64,000 bases of DNA, from NCBI GenBank assembly GCA_000702085.1, contig KL370861.1:1-64000 (forward strand), written 5' to 3'. Made by a program: the position numbers and the translations under genes. Positions 15,204 to 23,124 of this stretch are shown one piece after another. The DNA comes from Lachnospiraceae bacterium P6A3 (GTDB lineage Bacteria > Bacillota > Clostridia > Lachnospirales > Lachnospiraceae). Each line of letters begins with the position of its first letter. Position 1 is the first letter of the stretch. The notes below the pieces were generated by a model. The model did no database searches and was not told where the DNA came from. It saw only the letters and a list, made by a program, of their open reading frames with translations.

Positions 15204-15221
15204 TACTGAAAGAAAAGCGGG

Positions 15222-16241
15222 ATGACAAATATGGAAGAGAGAGTCGTTGTTGTCGATGATGATGCCATCATACTGAAAAATGCAAACGTGATCCTTTCGG
15301 AAGCCGGATTTAAAGTCACATGCTTAAAAAGCGGAAGGCTTTTGATGGATTACATCGCAAGAAACCCTGTCGACATTCTTTTGCTTGATATCAGAATGCC
15401 CGAAATGGACGGGTTTGAAACCATCCGTGCATTAAGAGACTGGGAGAGTGAGAAAAATCGGGAAGCTGTCCCCGTAATTTTCCTTACGGCCAACGAAGAT
15501 TCGGATTCCGAGGCAAAGGGTCTTTCTCTGGGAGCACTGGATTTTATCAGAAAGCCTTTTTCATCCGAGGCACTAAAGATCAGGGTACGTAACCTTATTG
15601 ATCTTATATGCCTTCAAAGAGATCTCCACAGGGAAGTGGCCAAAAAGACCGCACAGCTTGAAAGCCTTTCCCTGCATGTTGTACACACCCTTGCCAAGAC
15701 TATAGACGCCAAAGACGCTTATACGAACGGTCATTCCGAAAGAGTGGCTGACTATTCCAGGGAAATTGCCAAGAGATACGGATATGACGAACCCGGTCAG
15801 GAAGAAATCTACATGATGGGACTTTTACATGATGTAGGTAAGATAGGCGTTCCCGATACGGTTATCAATAAACCCGGAAGACTTACAGATGAAGAATTCG
15901 AGATGATCAAGCGTCATCCCGTGATCGGTGCGGAGATACTTGCAACGGTAAGCGAGATGCCGAAACTTGTGACGGGTGCAAGGTGGCATCATGAAAGGTA
16001 TAACGGGACCGGATATCCCGACGGTTTAAAGGGAGAGGACATTCCGGAAGAAGCCAGGATCATAGCTGTTGCGGATGCGTATGATGCTATGACCAGTCAC
16101 AGAAGCTATCGTGAGATAATGGCTCAGGACAAGGTGAAAAGCGAGATAGAAAAGGGAATCGGTTTTCAGTTTGATGAGAAGTTTGCCCGTATCATGCTGG
16201 AGATGATCGAGGAAGATACAGAGTATACCATGCATGAGTAA
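15222..16241 (+). CDS. Receiver-HD-GYP cyclic-di-GMP phosphodiesterase
   Basis: A 339-residue two-domain regulator. The receiver occupies residues 1-125, with VVDDDAII, phospho-Asp in ILLLDIRMPEMDG, a T in FLTANE and a K in IRKPF. The HD-GYP domain occupies about 150-335. It has TNGHSERVADYS, the catalytic LLHDVGKIGVPD, HHERYNGTGYPDGL with the GYP, and VADAYDAMTSHRSYR. It should hydrolyse cyclic di-GMP to pGpG/GMP when phosphorylated. It ends the operon that starts with the binding protein, so ligand sensing is linked to c-di-GMP breakdown. An internal ATG at 15231 is an alternative start. Confidence 0.92.
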   Translation: MTNMEERVVVVDDDAIILKNANVILSEAGFKVTCLKSGRLLMDYIARNPVDILLLDIRMPEMDGFETIRALRDWESEKNREAVPVIFLTANEDSDSEAKGLSLGALDFIRKPFSSEALKIRVRNLIDLICLQRDLHREVAKKTAQLESLSLHVVHTLAKTIDAKDAYTNGHSERVADYSREIAKRYGYDEPGQEEIYMMGLLHDVGKIGVPDTVINKPGRLTDEEFEMIKRHPVIGAEILATVSEMPKLVTGARWHHERYNGTGYPDGLKGEDIPEEARIIAVADAYDAMTSHRSYREIMAQDKVKSEIEKGIGFQFDEKFARIMLEMIEEDTEYTMHE

Positions 16242-16262
16242 ACGGATACCGAAAAGGGGAAT

Positions 16263-17408
16263 TTATAATTTCCCGTCATAGTATCTGAGCATAAGAAGTA
16301 CTACACCGTCATAATCGTATTCCTGAAGGATCTCTGCCTGAGTACTCCAGCCGACATCGGAAATCTCAGCGGCTTCGTCGGAATAATCTTCCAGGTAATG
16401 TTCGTCCTGCTGATAGAGTTCATCGGCTTCTTTTTGAGCACTTATCACGTCAAAATAGACCTGAGGCAATAAGGGATGCTCTTCCGCATCCTTTATGTAC
16501 ATATCGACATTGCCCGAGGCAAGACATGATTCATAGTAGGCTTCATCCAGATATCTGAGCACATAGTAATAACCCGAGTAACGAAGTACGGGATCATCGC
16601 TGTTTACAAGGGCCAGATAGCTTAGGAAATTGGCTTCATGCTCCTTGTAATACCCCATATGGTGTGAGCTTTCGTGGGAATAAAGCGAAGGAAAATATAA
16701 CCGGTTGATATATTTGTTATAGGTTGTTTCCAAAGTGTAGGGATAGGTGTATCCCCCAATCCACATCCAGTCAAGTACATCAGAACACATGGCGGATTTT
16801 ATGGCAGGATAGTAACCTCTTAATCTTGGAAACTCATCGGAGATTCCGTTCATGGCGGCAGAGACTTTTTGCTCTGTCGCTTTTTTGCTGTCGTAGATTA
16901 TGTTTCCATTTTCGTCTCTGGGAACTCTTACACATTCTTCATTGATGTGATCGATGACATATATATAAAGAGTCCGCATATCCTCGAGCGTATATTCACG
17001 TTCGGCGGGAAGCGTGCCACCGAGTACGGAACTGCGGTACGGAGTAAACCATTGATATGTATAGATCAGGAGTGTTGTAAGGACGATGATCGCAAGGCTT
17101 TTGAAATATATGGAAACAAAGGCTTTATAGCGGTTATTTTTTCTGAAGAAGATAAGGAGTATAAGTATGGGGATTGGGAGAATGATCAACGTAGCCCCGA
17201 TATACATCAGGACTTCTCCGAGAGGAAACGGAATATTCTCGGTTATATGCGTGATCGGATCGCGCAGGCTTATGTAGATATGGTCCGTATAAAAGTCGGC
17301 CCATGCCCTGATCAGGGAAAGTAACAGTCCGCAGATAATTAAAGCAGTCATGATCAGAACTGTGGTAATGAATTTCCTGTTTTGTTTTATTTTTTCCACG
17401 GATTTCAT
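16263..17408 (-). CDS. DUF3810 domain-containing membrane protein, zinc-protease-like motif
   Basis: A 381-residue protein with three N-terminal membrane helices (about 13-35, 62-85, 100-120) and a large outer domain. That domain holds SLYSHESSHHMGYYKEHEANFLSYL, a HExxH-type zinc motif with a downstream EAN glutamate, as in the DUF3810 family. Peptidase activity is likely but not shown. There is no ribosome site before the ATG at 17408. Instead a TATAAT box lies 6 bases upstream, which suggests a leaderless transcript. A longer frame upstream has no start signals. It is transcribed away from the serine-hydrolase operon. Confidence 0.8.
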   Translation of the reverse strand: MKSVEKIKQNRKFITTVLIMTALIICGLLLSLIRAWADFYTDHIYISLRDPITHITENIPFPLGEVLMYIGATLIILPIPILILLIFFRKNNRYKAFVSIYFKSLAIIVLTTLLIYTYQWFTPYRSSVLGGTLPAEREYTLEDMRTLYIYVIDHINEECVRVPRDENGNIIYDSKKATEQKVSAAMNGISDEFPRLRGYYPAIKSAMCSDVLDWMWIGGYTYPYTLETTYNKYINRLYFPSLYSHESSHHMGYYKEHEANFLSYLALVNSDDPVLRYSGYYYVLRYLDEAYYESCLASGNVDMYIKDAEEHPLLPQVYFDVISAQKEADELYQQDEHYLEDYSDEAAEISDVGWSTQAEILQEYDYDGVVLLMLRYYDGKL

Positions 17409-17414
17409 ATCTGT

Positions 17415-17420
17415 ATTATA
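17415..17420 (-). promoter_or_regulatory. TATAAT box 6 bases before the DUF3810 ATG
   Basis: Consensus -10 on the minus strand with the ATG 6 bases downstream, where transcription would be expected to start. The -35 region is weak. Confidence 0.45.
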
Positions 17421-17504
17421 CAATGATTTCTCCCGAATACCTAAGTTTATGAATGCGGTTGTGCAAAAATATACAGGTGTTTGTGAGGCGGGATTATGCG
17501 AAAA

Positions 17505-17537
17505 TTGCAACAAGTGCTGCCTGATTTGCAACAACTG
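17505..17537 (+). promoter_or_regulatory. Tandem 12-bp repeats, 21-bp period: likely LytTR sites
   Basis: TTGCAACAAGTG (17505-17516) and TTGCAACAACTG (17526-17537) differ at one base and are spaced two helix turns apart. Read on the other strand they give CA(G/C)TTGTTGCAA, near the AgrA/LytTR-type consensus (ACAGTT). They lie upstream of a candidate -10 (TATGAT, 17571-17576) of an operon encoding a LytTR regulator. Confidence 0.6.
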
Positions 17538-17605
17538 TATGCATATATGGAAGGCAGAACATTATTCCTCTATGATCGGTATATGAAGATCATGGAGGAA
17601 TATTT

Positions 17606-18946
17606 ATGTGGAGAAAATTTACAGGGTTTGTAATCGCAGTATTGATGGGGCTTGGCTGCAGCATGGTAACATGCGCAGGTGAGCTTGATATGGATATTGA
17701 AATATATGTTGAAGATTTCTGCGAAAAGACGGGTTGTGAATCGGTAAGTGTTGCTGTGGTGGGCGGAGAAGATGTTACCTTCTACGGTGATCCCGATAAG
17801 CTTTATCAGATAGGATCCATGACAAAGGCGTTTACCGGCCTGGCTGTCCGGAAGCTTATAAATGAAGGGCTACTTTCGGAAGAGGATGTGGTTTCCGGCT
17901 TTTTGCCCGGGTTCACGGCTTATTTTGCATCGGAACCTGTGAACATCACCGTTCTTCAGCTTCTGAATCAGACAAGCGGATATACAAACAGTGAATCCGA
18001 ATATCCGAGTGCCGAAGCCGGAATGACCTTATATGATTGGGCAATGAGCATTTCGGGAAAGGAACTGAATTCATATCCCGGGTCGGAATATGCATATTCC
18101 AATGTAAATTACGATCTTCTGGGACTCATCATCGAGCAGGTGACCGGGATTTCTTATGAAGAATATATGGAAGAAGAGATTCTGATACCTCTGGGCCTTA
18201 CGAATACATATGTCGGAAAGCCTGAAAACGAAGAATGCATTGCAGCAGGCTCAAGACCCGGCTATAGAAATGCATTTGAATATGAGATACCGGTTGTGGA
18301 AGGAAGGATCCCTGCAGGTTATTTTTATTCAAATGCACGTGACTGTGCAAGATGGGTCATGATTTGGAACGGCACGGCCGATATTCCGGGCGAGTATCGG
18401 GAGATAATAAACGCGGTTAAAGACCGGCTTTCCGAAGAGGGAGATTATTATTCGGGATGGGAGCTTTTTGATGACGGAGTAATGGGTCACTCCGGCGGAA
18501 CCCCAAATTATTCTTCAAGGATAGTGTTTAATGAACTGACGGAAACCGGTGTATGTGTTCTGACCAATATGAATGTTGCAGCTTCCACCGACGGACTTTG
18601 CAACGGGATCTACTACAGTATTACGGGCAAAAACTTTGAAGATATTCCCACGGATGTATGGACTGTTTTTGATATTATCTTTACAATTGTTTCAGTGGCG
18701 GGACTCATAATGATTCTTGCCATTGTGCTCATGAAAAAACGCCTCCCGGTCATTATATCGTTGATCACCGTAATGATCCTGATAGCGTCACTTTGCATAG
18801 TGATGCCGATGATATTCGGAGCCGGGCTCGGAGAGATTCTGTTTGTCTGGGCACCTTACAGTCTGGCAGGATCCATGGCCATACTTGCGATCTGTGTAAT
18901 GACTTCAATCGTAAAACTGTGGAAAATAAGATCAAATGAGAATTGA
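17606..18946 (+). CDS. Serine hydrolase, class C beta-lactamase/PBP-like, membrane-anchored
   Basis: A 446-residue protein with a signal peptide (residues 1-25) and a beta-lactamase-fold domain. The nucleophile motif is IGSMTKAF (SxxK), the Tyr motif is YSNVNYDLLG, and the third motif region is MGHSGGTPNY. It is followed by three C-terminal membrane helices (about 350-372, 378-400, 405-435). The family includes peptidases and esterases; true lactamase activity is unlikely to be the main role. GGAGG ribosome site. Its stop overlaps the LytTR gene by 11 bases, so it is part of a three-gene operon. Confidence 0.85.
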   Translation: MWRKFTGFVIAVLMGLGCSMVTCAGELDMDIEIYVEDFCEKTGCESVSVAVVGGEDVTFYGDPDKLYQIGSMTKAFTGLAVRKLINEGLLSEEDVVSGFLPGFTAYFASEPVNITVLQLLNQTSGYTNSESEYPSAEAGMTLYDWAMSISGKELNSYPGSEYAYSNVNYDLLGLIIEQVTGISYEEYMEEEILIPLGLTNTYVGKPENEECIAAGSRPGYRNAFEYEIPVVEGRIPAGYFYSNARDCARWVMIWNGTADIPGEYREIINAVKDRLSEEGDYYSGWELFDDGVMGHSGGTPNYSSRIVFNELTETGVCVLTNMNVAASTDGLCNGIYYSITGKNFEDIPTDVWTVFDIIFTIVSVAGLIMILAIVLMKKRLPVIISLITVMILIASLCIVMPMIFGAGLGEILFVWAPYSLAGSMAILAICVMTSIVKLWKIRSNEN

Positions 18947-19379
18947 GAAAAGACATGTAGAGGGCAGACCTTTAACGGTTATAGTCGAATATCCCGAGTG
19001 GAACAATTCGGTTGCGTCCCTCATAGGAAGAATCGAAAAGATGGATCTTTCTTTTGTCGGAAAAAGTGAGGACAGATCCGTCAGTATCGGTATTTCGGAC
19101 ATTTATTATATCGAGAATGTGGAGAGGAAGCTGTTTCTGTATACCAAAGATGAGGTGTTCAGGCTTGACGGAACAATGCCCGATATAGAAAGCAAAATAC
19201 CGGATACCGGACTTGTACGTATCTCCAGGACATGCATCATGAATACGGATAAGCTCAGGGAAATAAAACAGATCCGGAACAGTCATCTTGAGGCGGTTCT
19301 TGATAATGATGAAAAGCTGATAGTGTCGAGGAAATATCTTCCGGATATAAAGAAGGTATTCAAAAAAGAGGAAGTATGA
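18936..19379 (+). CDS. LytTR-family DNA-binding transcription regulator
   Basis: A 147-residue regulator without a receiver domain. The LytTR domain spans about 45-145: IGISDIYYIENVERKLFLYT, VRISRTCIMNTDKL, and IVSRKYLPDIKKVF are typical. These standalone LytTR proteins are nearly always followed by DUF3021, as here. It probably regulates its own operon through the tandem repeats at 17505-17537. Confidence 0.9.
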   Translation: MRIEKRHVEGRPLTVIVEYPEWNNSVASLIGRIEKMDLSFVGKSEDRSVSIGISDIYYIENVERKLFLYTKDEVFRLDGTMPDIESKIPDTGLVRISRTCIMNTDKLREIKQIRNSHLEAVLDNDEKLIVSRKYLPDIKKVFKKEEV

Positions 19380-19765
19380 GAAGAATATTCAGAGATACCT
19401 GCATATTGTTTGCACTTGCGGTTTTAAGTGTTTTTGTAATGTCGATCATCTGGGTCGGTATAACCGATGAGATAAAACTGGTCCTGCAGCTGTTTGTCCT
19501 GTCGTTTGTGATCGCTTTTGGCAATTACTTTCTGGATGAATATGTAACACTTCCCATGATCGGAAGTTACGTAGTCAAATATATCACCGCAACGGCGGCC
19601 GTAATGCTGTTTGGCTTCATAGCAGGCTGGTTTTACAGATCCAATTTCTGGATGGCGTTTATATATGTGGGAATAGTCCTGGTGATCGCATACTTCATAG
19701 ATGCGTTCAGGATAAAGAGGGATATCGATTACATTAATTCGGGGATAAAGAATAAACAAAAATAG
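19376..19765 (+). CDS. DUF3021 membrane protein
   Basis: A 129-residue protein with four membrane helices (about 5-25, 32-50, 62-85, 90-110). It is the usual partner of standalone LytTR regulators and may hold the regulator at the membrane. Overlaps the LytTR gene by 4 bases. A strong terminator follows. Confidence 0.85.
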   Translation: MRRIFRDTCILFALAVLSVFVMSIIWVGITDEIKLVLQLFVLSFVIAFGNYFLDEYVTLPMIGSYVVKYITATAAVMLFGFIAGWFYRSNFWMAFIYVGIVLVIAYFIDAFRIKRDIDYINSGIKNKQK

Positions 19766-19776
19766 AGAATGTGATA

Positions 19777-19808
19777 CAAAAAGCTTCGGTGAACTCCGAA
19801 GCTTTTTG
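19777..19808 (+). terminator. Rho-independent terminator, bidirectional
   Basis: CAAAAAGCTTCGG-TGAACT-CCGAAGCTTTTTG, perfect stem with flanking A- and T-runs, ends the LytTR operon. Confidence 0.9.
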
Positions 19809-19856
19809 TACCTGATATATGGTAAAATAATAAAGTGTTTTCGAAAGGAAATGACA

Positions 19857-20375
19857 ATGATTATCCTGATCACCGGAGCATCTCATACGGGCAAGACTTT
19901 GCTGGCACAGAAGATGCTGGAAAAATACAAATATCCTTACCTGTCCGTAGATCATCTGAAGATGGGGCTTATCCGCAGCGGAAATACGGATCTTACTCCC
20001 ATGGACGATGATAAGCTTACGGGGTATCTTTGGCCAATCGTTCGCGAGATGGTAAAGACTGCGATTGAAAACAAGCAGAACCTGATCGTTGAGGGATGTT
20101 ATATTCCGTTTGACTGGCGTAAAGATTTTACGGATGAGTATTTGTCCGATATCAGATTCATCTGTCTTGCCATGACAGATGAGTATATAGATGAACACTT
20201 TGACGACATAGTCCGCTGCGAGTCAGAGATTGAAAAGAGGATCACCGAGCCGGACTATATGCCTGATAAAGTAAAGGCAGATAACAGGGCATTTATAAAA
20301 GGCTTTTCCGGAACCGGAGAGGATGTGACTTTGATAAATTCCGATTACATTAAAACCATAGAATCATTGCTTTGA
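19857..20375 (+). CDS. P-loop small-molecule kinase-like protein
   Basis: A 172-residue P-loop NTPase with Walker A GASHTGKT at residues 6-13 and an LSVDHLKMGLIRSG segment near 29-42, the usual place for substrate contacts. LIVEGCYIP near 75-83 is the second acidic motif region. It resembles uridylate/2-phosphoglycerate-kinase-like AAA_33 proteins. Substrate unknown. The ATG at 19857 is 8 bases after AAAGGA; the ATG at 19851 is too close to it. It starts a run of closely spaced genes reaching 22986. Confidence 0.7.
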   Translation: MIILITGASHTGKTLLAQKMLEKYKYPYLSVDHLKMGLIRSGNTDLTPMDDDKLTGYLWPIVREMVKTAIENKQNLIVEGCYIPFDWRKDFTDEYLSDIRFICLAMTDEYIDEHFDDIVRCESEIEKRITEPDYMPDKVKADNRAFIKGFSGTGEDVTLINSDYIKTIESLL

Positions 20376-20387
20376 GGTCCTGTCAGA

Positions 20388-20957
20388 ATGAAGAGAAAAT
20401 CAGTAGAACCTAAATTTTCTATGTGTGTACAGCCGTCTTTTATCATAGGAACTTACAATGAGGACGGCTCATATAATTTTGCCCCGATCACATGGGTCAG
20501 TGCAACTTGCGAAGGCGGGGACAGTTACATGCTTGTTATCAGCATGTTCGGATCCAAGAGGACAAAACAGAACGTTATCAGAAACGGGAAGTTCAGCGCA
20601 AATCTTGTTAACAAGTCAATGCTTCCTCTTATGGATTATCTTGGAACCAAGCATTCAAGTGACGCCAATACCGCTGAGGCTCATTACGGTGTGGGTAGCG
20701 GAGAAGTTATGGACGTACCCACTTTGGATGACAGTCCCTGGGTTTATGAATGTGAAGTTGCAAAGTCTGTGGAAACAGGTGAGTCCACTACATTCTTCTG
20801 TCCCATCCGTAATGTTCAGATGGATGAGAATGTTTTCTGCGAAAATACTTTTGATGTGGATCTTACTAAATTTGATCCCGTCATTTATTCCGGAAGATAT
20901 CACAGCCTCGGTAAATTCCTCGGCGGGATCGGTGATTTCAGAAATACCGGAAAATAA
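20388..20957 (+). CDS. Flavin reductase family protein
   Basis: A 189-residue FMN-binding split-barrel protein. Near the start, PSFIIGTYNEDGSYNFAPITWV is the typical signature. MLVISMFGSKRTKQNVIRNG and FSANLVNKSML follow in family order. It probably binds FMN and reduces flavin or acts on a small substrate with NAD(P)H. Spaced 12 bases after the kinase-like gene and 9 before the methyltransferase. Confidence 0.85.
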   Translation: MKRKSVEPKFSMCVQPSFIIGTYNEDGSYNFAPITWVSATCEGGDSYMLVISMFGSKRTKQNVIRNGKFSANLVNKSMLPLMDYLGTKHSSDANTAEAHYGVGSGEVMDVPTLDDSPWVYECEVAKSVETGESTTFFCPIRNVQMDENVFCENTFDVDLTKFDPVIYSGRYHSLGKFLGGIGDFRNTGK

Positions 20958-20966
20958 GGAGCGGTC

Positions 20967-21686
20967 ATGGCAGGTTCTATAGCAAATTACAGAAACATGG
21001 TTGAGCAGCCCTGGGGCAAGATGTTTTACGAGCAGATCTTTGCACAGCTGCCTCTGCCTGAAGATAATAGATTAAAGATTCTTGATTTCGGAGCGGGCTT
21101 TTGCATTACCTCGGAGCACTATGCAAAGTTCCATGATGTAATAGCAGTTGAACCTAACGAAGAAATGTACAGTGTAAGATTTGAAGGTGACTATACTCTT
21201 ATCACTAAGGGAATAGAGTTCCTTTCAGAGATTGCTGATAACACTTATGACGTCGTCATCTGCCACAACGTTTTGGAATATGTTGATGACAAGGACGTGA
21301 TTCTTAAAGAGCTTGGAAGAGTGCTAAAGTCCGGCGGAAAGTTATCCGTTATCAAGCACAACATTTATGGAAGAGCACTGGCAAGTGCGGTTTTCGGTGA
21401 TGATCCCAAAGCGTCTCTCGATCTTTTAAACGGAGAATCTGAGGACAGCATGTTCGGAAACAGGGATGTATATCCTAACGAGTATCTGACCGGTTTCTTT
21501 TCCGGAGAGATGGAACTTGAGAATGTTTATGGAATTAGAGCATTCTTCGGACTTTCCAAAAACAACGAGATAAAGTACACAGAAGACTGGTATACCGCCA
21601 TGCTTGAACTTGAAAACAAGGCAAGCTTCATGGATGAGTACAAGAAGATCGCATTTTTCAATCACCTGATATTCAGCAAGAATTAG
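20967..21686 (+). CDS. SAM-dependent methyltransferase
   Basis: A 239-residue class I methyltransferase. Motif I is KILDFGAGFCITSEHYA near 32-48, the acidic end of strand 2 is IAVEPNEEMY, and the motif-IV region is YDVVICHNVLEYVDDK near 94-109. LKSGGKLSVIKHN follows. Substrate unknown. GGAGCGG ribosome site at short spacing; sits in the 19857-22986 run. Confidence 0.85.
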   Translation: MAGSIANYRNMVEQPWGKMFYEQIFAQLPLPEDNRLKILDFGAGFCITSEHYAKFHDVIAVEPNEEMYSVRFEGDYTLITKGIEFLSEIADNTYDVVICHNVLEYVDDKDVILKELGRVLKSGGKLSVIKHNIYGRALASAVFGDDPKASLDLLNGESEDSMFGNRDVYPNEYLTGFFSGEMELENVYGIRAFFGLSKNNEIKYTEDWYTAMLELENKASFMDEYKKIAFFNHLIFSKN

Positions 21687-21697
21687 GTAAACCGTAT

Positions 21698-22291
21698 ATG
21701 AATATTTATGTTGATTTTGATGACTGTCTTTGTGAGACCGCGAGGCATTTCTCGGGTTTGGCAAGGGAGATGTTCGGGACCGATGTTCCGTATGAGAATA
21801 TAAATTTCTTCAATCTTCAAAAGTCGTTTTCACTTACGGATAAACAGTACGAGGATATGATGACGGAGGCACATAAGCCTGAGATCCTCTTATCGTATGA
21901 TGAGACTCCCGGAGCGGCGGATGCCCTTAATGCATGGGTTAACGATGGGCATGATGTATCAGTTATCACCGGCAGGCCTTACAGTGCTTTTGAAGCTTCG
22001 AGGGAGTGGCTCGACAGGCACGGGCTTGGAGCTGTAAAGCTCTACTGCCTTGATAAGTACGGACGAGACAATTTTATCAAGGGCAGCAAGTTCAGCCTTG
22101 AACTGGAAGATTATTACAAGATGCATTTTGATCTCGCTGTTGAGGATTCGCCTCACGCGTTTAAATTCTTTGACCATCTGCCCGGTCTTAAGATAATGGT
22201 CTATGACCGCCCGTGGAATCATGATATTGAACTGCCCGGAGCAAATTACAAAAGATGTTTTGACTGGGAGACCATTCGTAAGAGCGTTTGA
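21698..22291 (+). CDS. 5'(3')-deoxyribonucleotidase-like HAD phosphatase
   Basis: A 197-residue HAD-superfamily protein. The nucleophile motif is YVDFDDCLCET near 4-14 (DxD), motif II is SVITGRP near 87-93, and the late acidic motif is LAVEDSPHA near 147-155. The layout matches the 5' nucleotidase, deoxy (NT5C) family, which removes phosphate from deoxynucleotides, although related proteins act elsewhere. Directly followed by another HAD gene. Confidence 0.75.
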   Translation: MNIYVDFDDCLCETARHFSGLAREMFGTDVPYENINFFNLQKSFSLTDKQYEDMMTEAHKPEILLSYDETPGAADALNAWVNDGHDVSVITGRPYSAFEASREWLDRHGLGAVKLYCLDKYGRDNFIKGSKFSLELEDYYKMHFDLAVEDSPHAFKFFDHLPGLKIMVYDRPWNHDIELPGANYKRCFDWETIRKSV

Positions 22292-22311
22292 ACTGATGAA
22301 AGGAATGCATA

Positions 22312-22986
22312 ATGATTAAAGCAGTGATCTTTGATATGTTCGAAACCCTTGTATCTTTGTTCGAAGGAAGAACATATTTTGGCGAACACATAGCTGCGGA
22401 TGTCGGAACGGATCCTGCTGCTTTCAGAAAAGAATGGCATTCCATAGAAAAGGACAGAAGCATCGGAACATACACCATTGAAGAAGGACTTGAGGTTGTT
22501 CTTAAAAGGCTGGGCATTTATTCCGCAGAGAAAGTTGAACTTGCCGCATCGAAAAGGCGTGACAGCCTGGACGACACTTTTTCCGGAATCCCCGATGCGA
22601 CCTTTGAGATGCTGGATGAGTTAAAAAAGAGAAATGTTAAGATCGGACTGATCACGAATACTTTTTCCGACGAGCGCGATTACATACGGGCAAGCAAACT
22701 GTTTCCGTATTTTGATGTTGCACTTATCTCTTATGAGCAGGGAATATGCAAACCGGACCTTGAGATATTTTCCCGTATGACTGAGCAGCTTGGAGTCGAG
22801 GCGGGAGAATGCCTGTATGTGGGAGACGGCGGGTCAAGAGAGCTTTACAGCGCAAGAGATGCCGGAATGCATCCGGTGCAGTGTACATGGTTTCACGATA
22901 TGGCTTATGAGCCTCACGTACCCTGTCCCATACTGGATGAATTTGACCGTGCGGATAAACAGACTGATGTTTTAAAGTATCTGTAA
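22312..22986 (+). CDS. HAD-superfamily hydrolase (phosphatase)
   Basis: A 224-residue haloacid-dehalogenase-type hydrolase: nucleophile motif AVIFDMFETLVSLF near 4-17, motif II GLITNTFSD, lysine motif ICKPDLEIF, and the metal motif YVGDGGSRELYSA. The helical cap lies between motifs I and II (subfamily I). It likely dephosphorylates a small metabolite; substrate unknown. Good AAAGGA ribosome site. Confidence 0.85.
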   Translation: MIKAVIFDMFETLVSLFEGRTYFGEHIAADVGTDPAAFRKEWHSIEKDRSIGTYTIEEGLEVVLKRLGIYSAEKVELAASKRRDSLDDTFSGIPDATFEMLDELKKRNVKIGLITNTFSDERDYIRASKLFPYFDVALISYEQGICKPDLEIFSRMTEQLGVEAGECLYVGDGGSRELYSARDAGMHPVQCTWFHDMAYEPHVPCPILDEFDRADKQTDVLKYL

Positions 22987-23093
22987 GATGAAAAAGCGGC
23001 TATAACGATTACTTTACAAATAATTAACGCAGTTTATAAAAAAATAAGGATGGGTGTATTCCTATCTTTATTTTTTTATGTAATGATATGCGA

Positions 23094-23099
23094 TATAAT
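23094..23099 (+). promoter_or_regulatory. TATAAT element upstream of the hydrogenase-like sensor gene
   Basis: GATATAAT about 26 bases before the chosen ATG (23125), with AAGGA following at 23106. No good -35 was seen. Confidence 0.4.
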
Positions 23100-23124
23100 A
23101 GTTCAAGGAAAATGTTTTCCGATA

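Noticed and set aside
17606-18946. Antibiotic-resistance beta-lactamase
   Set aside because: It has SxxK and YxN motifs but also C-terminal membrane helices and LytTR/DUF3021 partners; such class-C-like serine hydrolases are usually peptidases or esterases.
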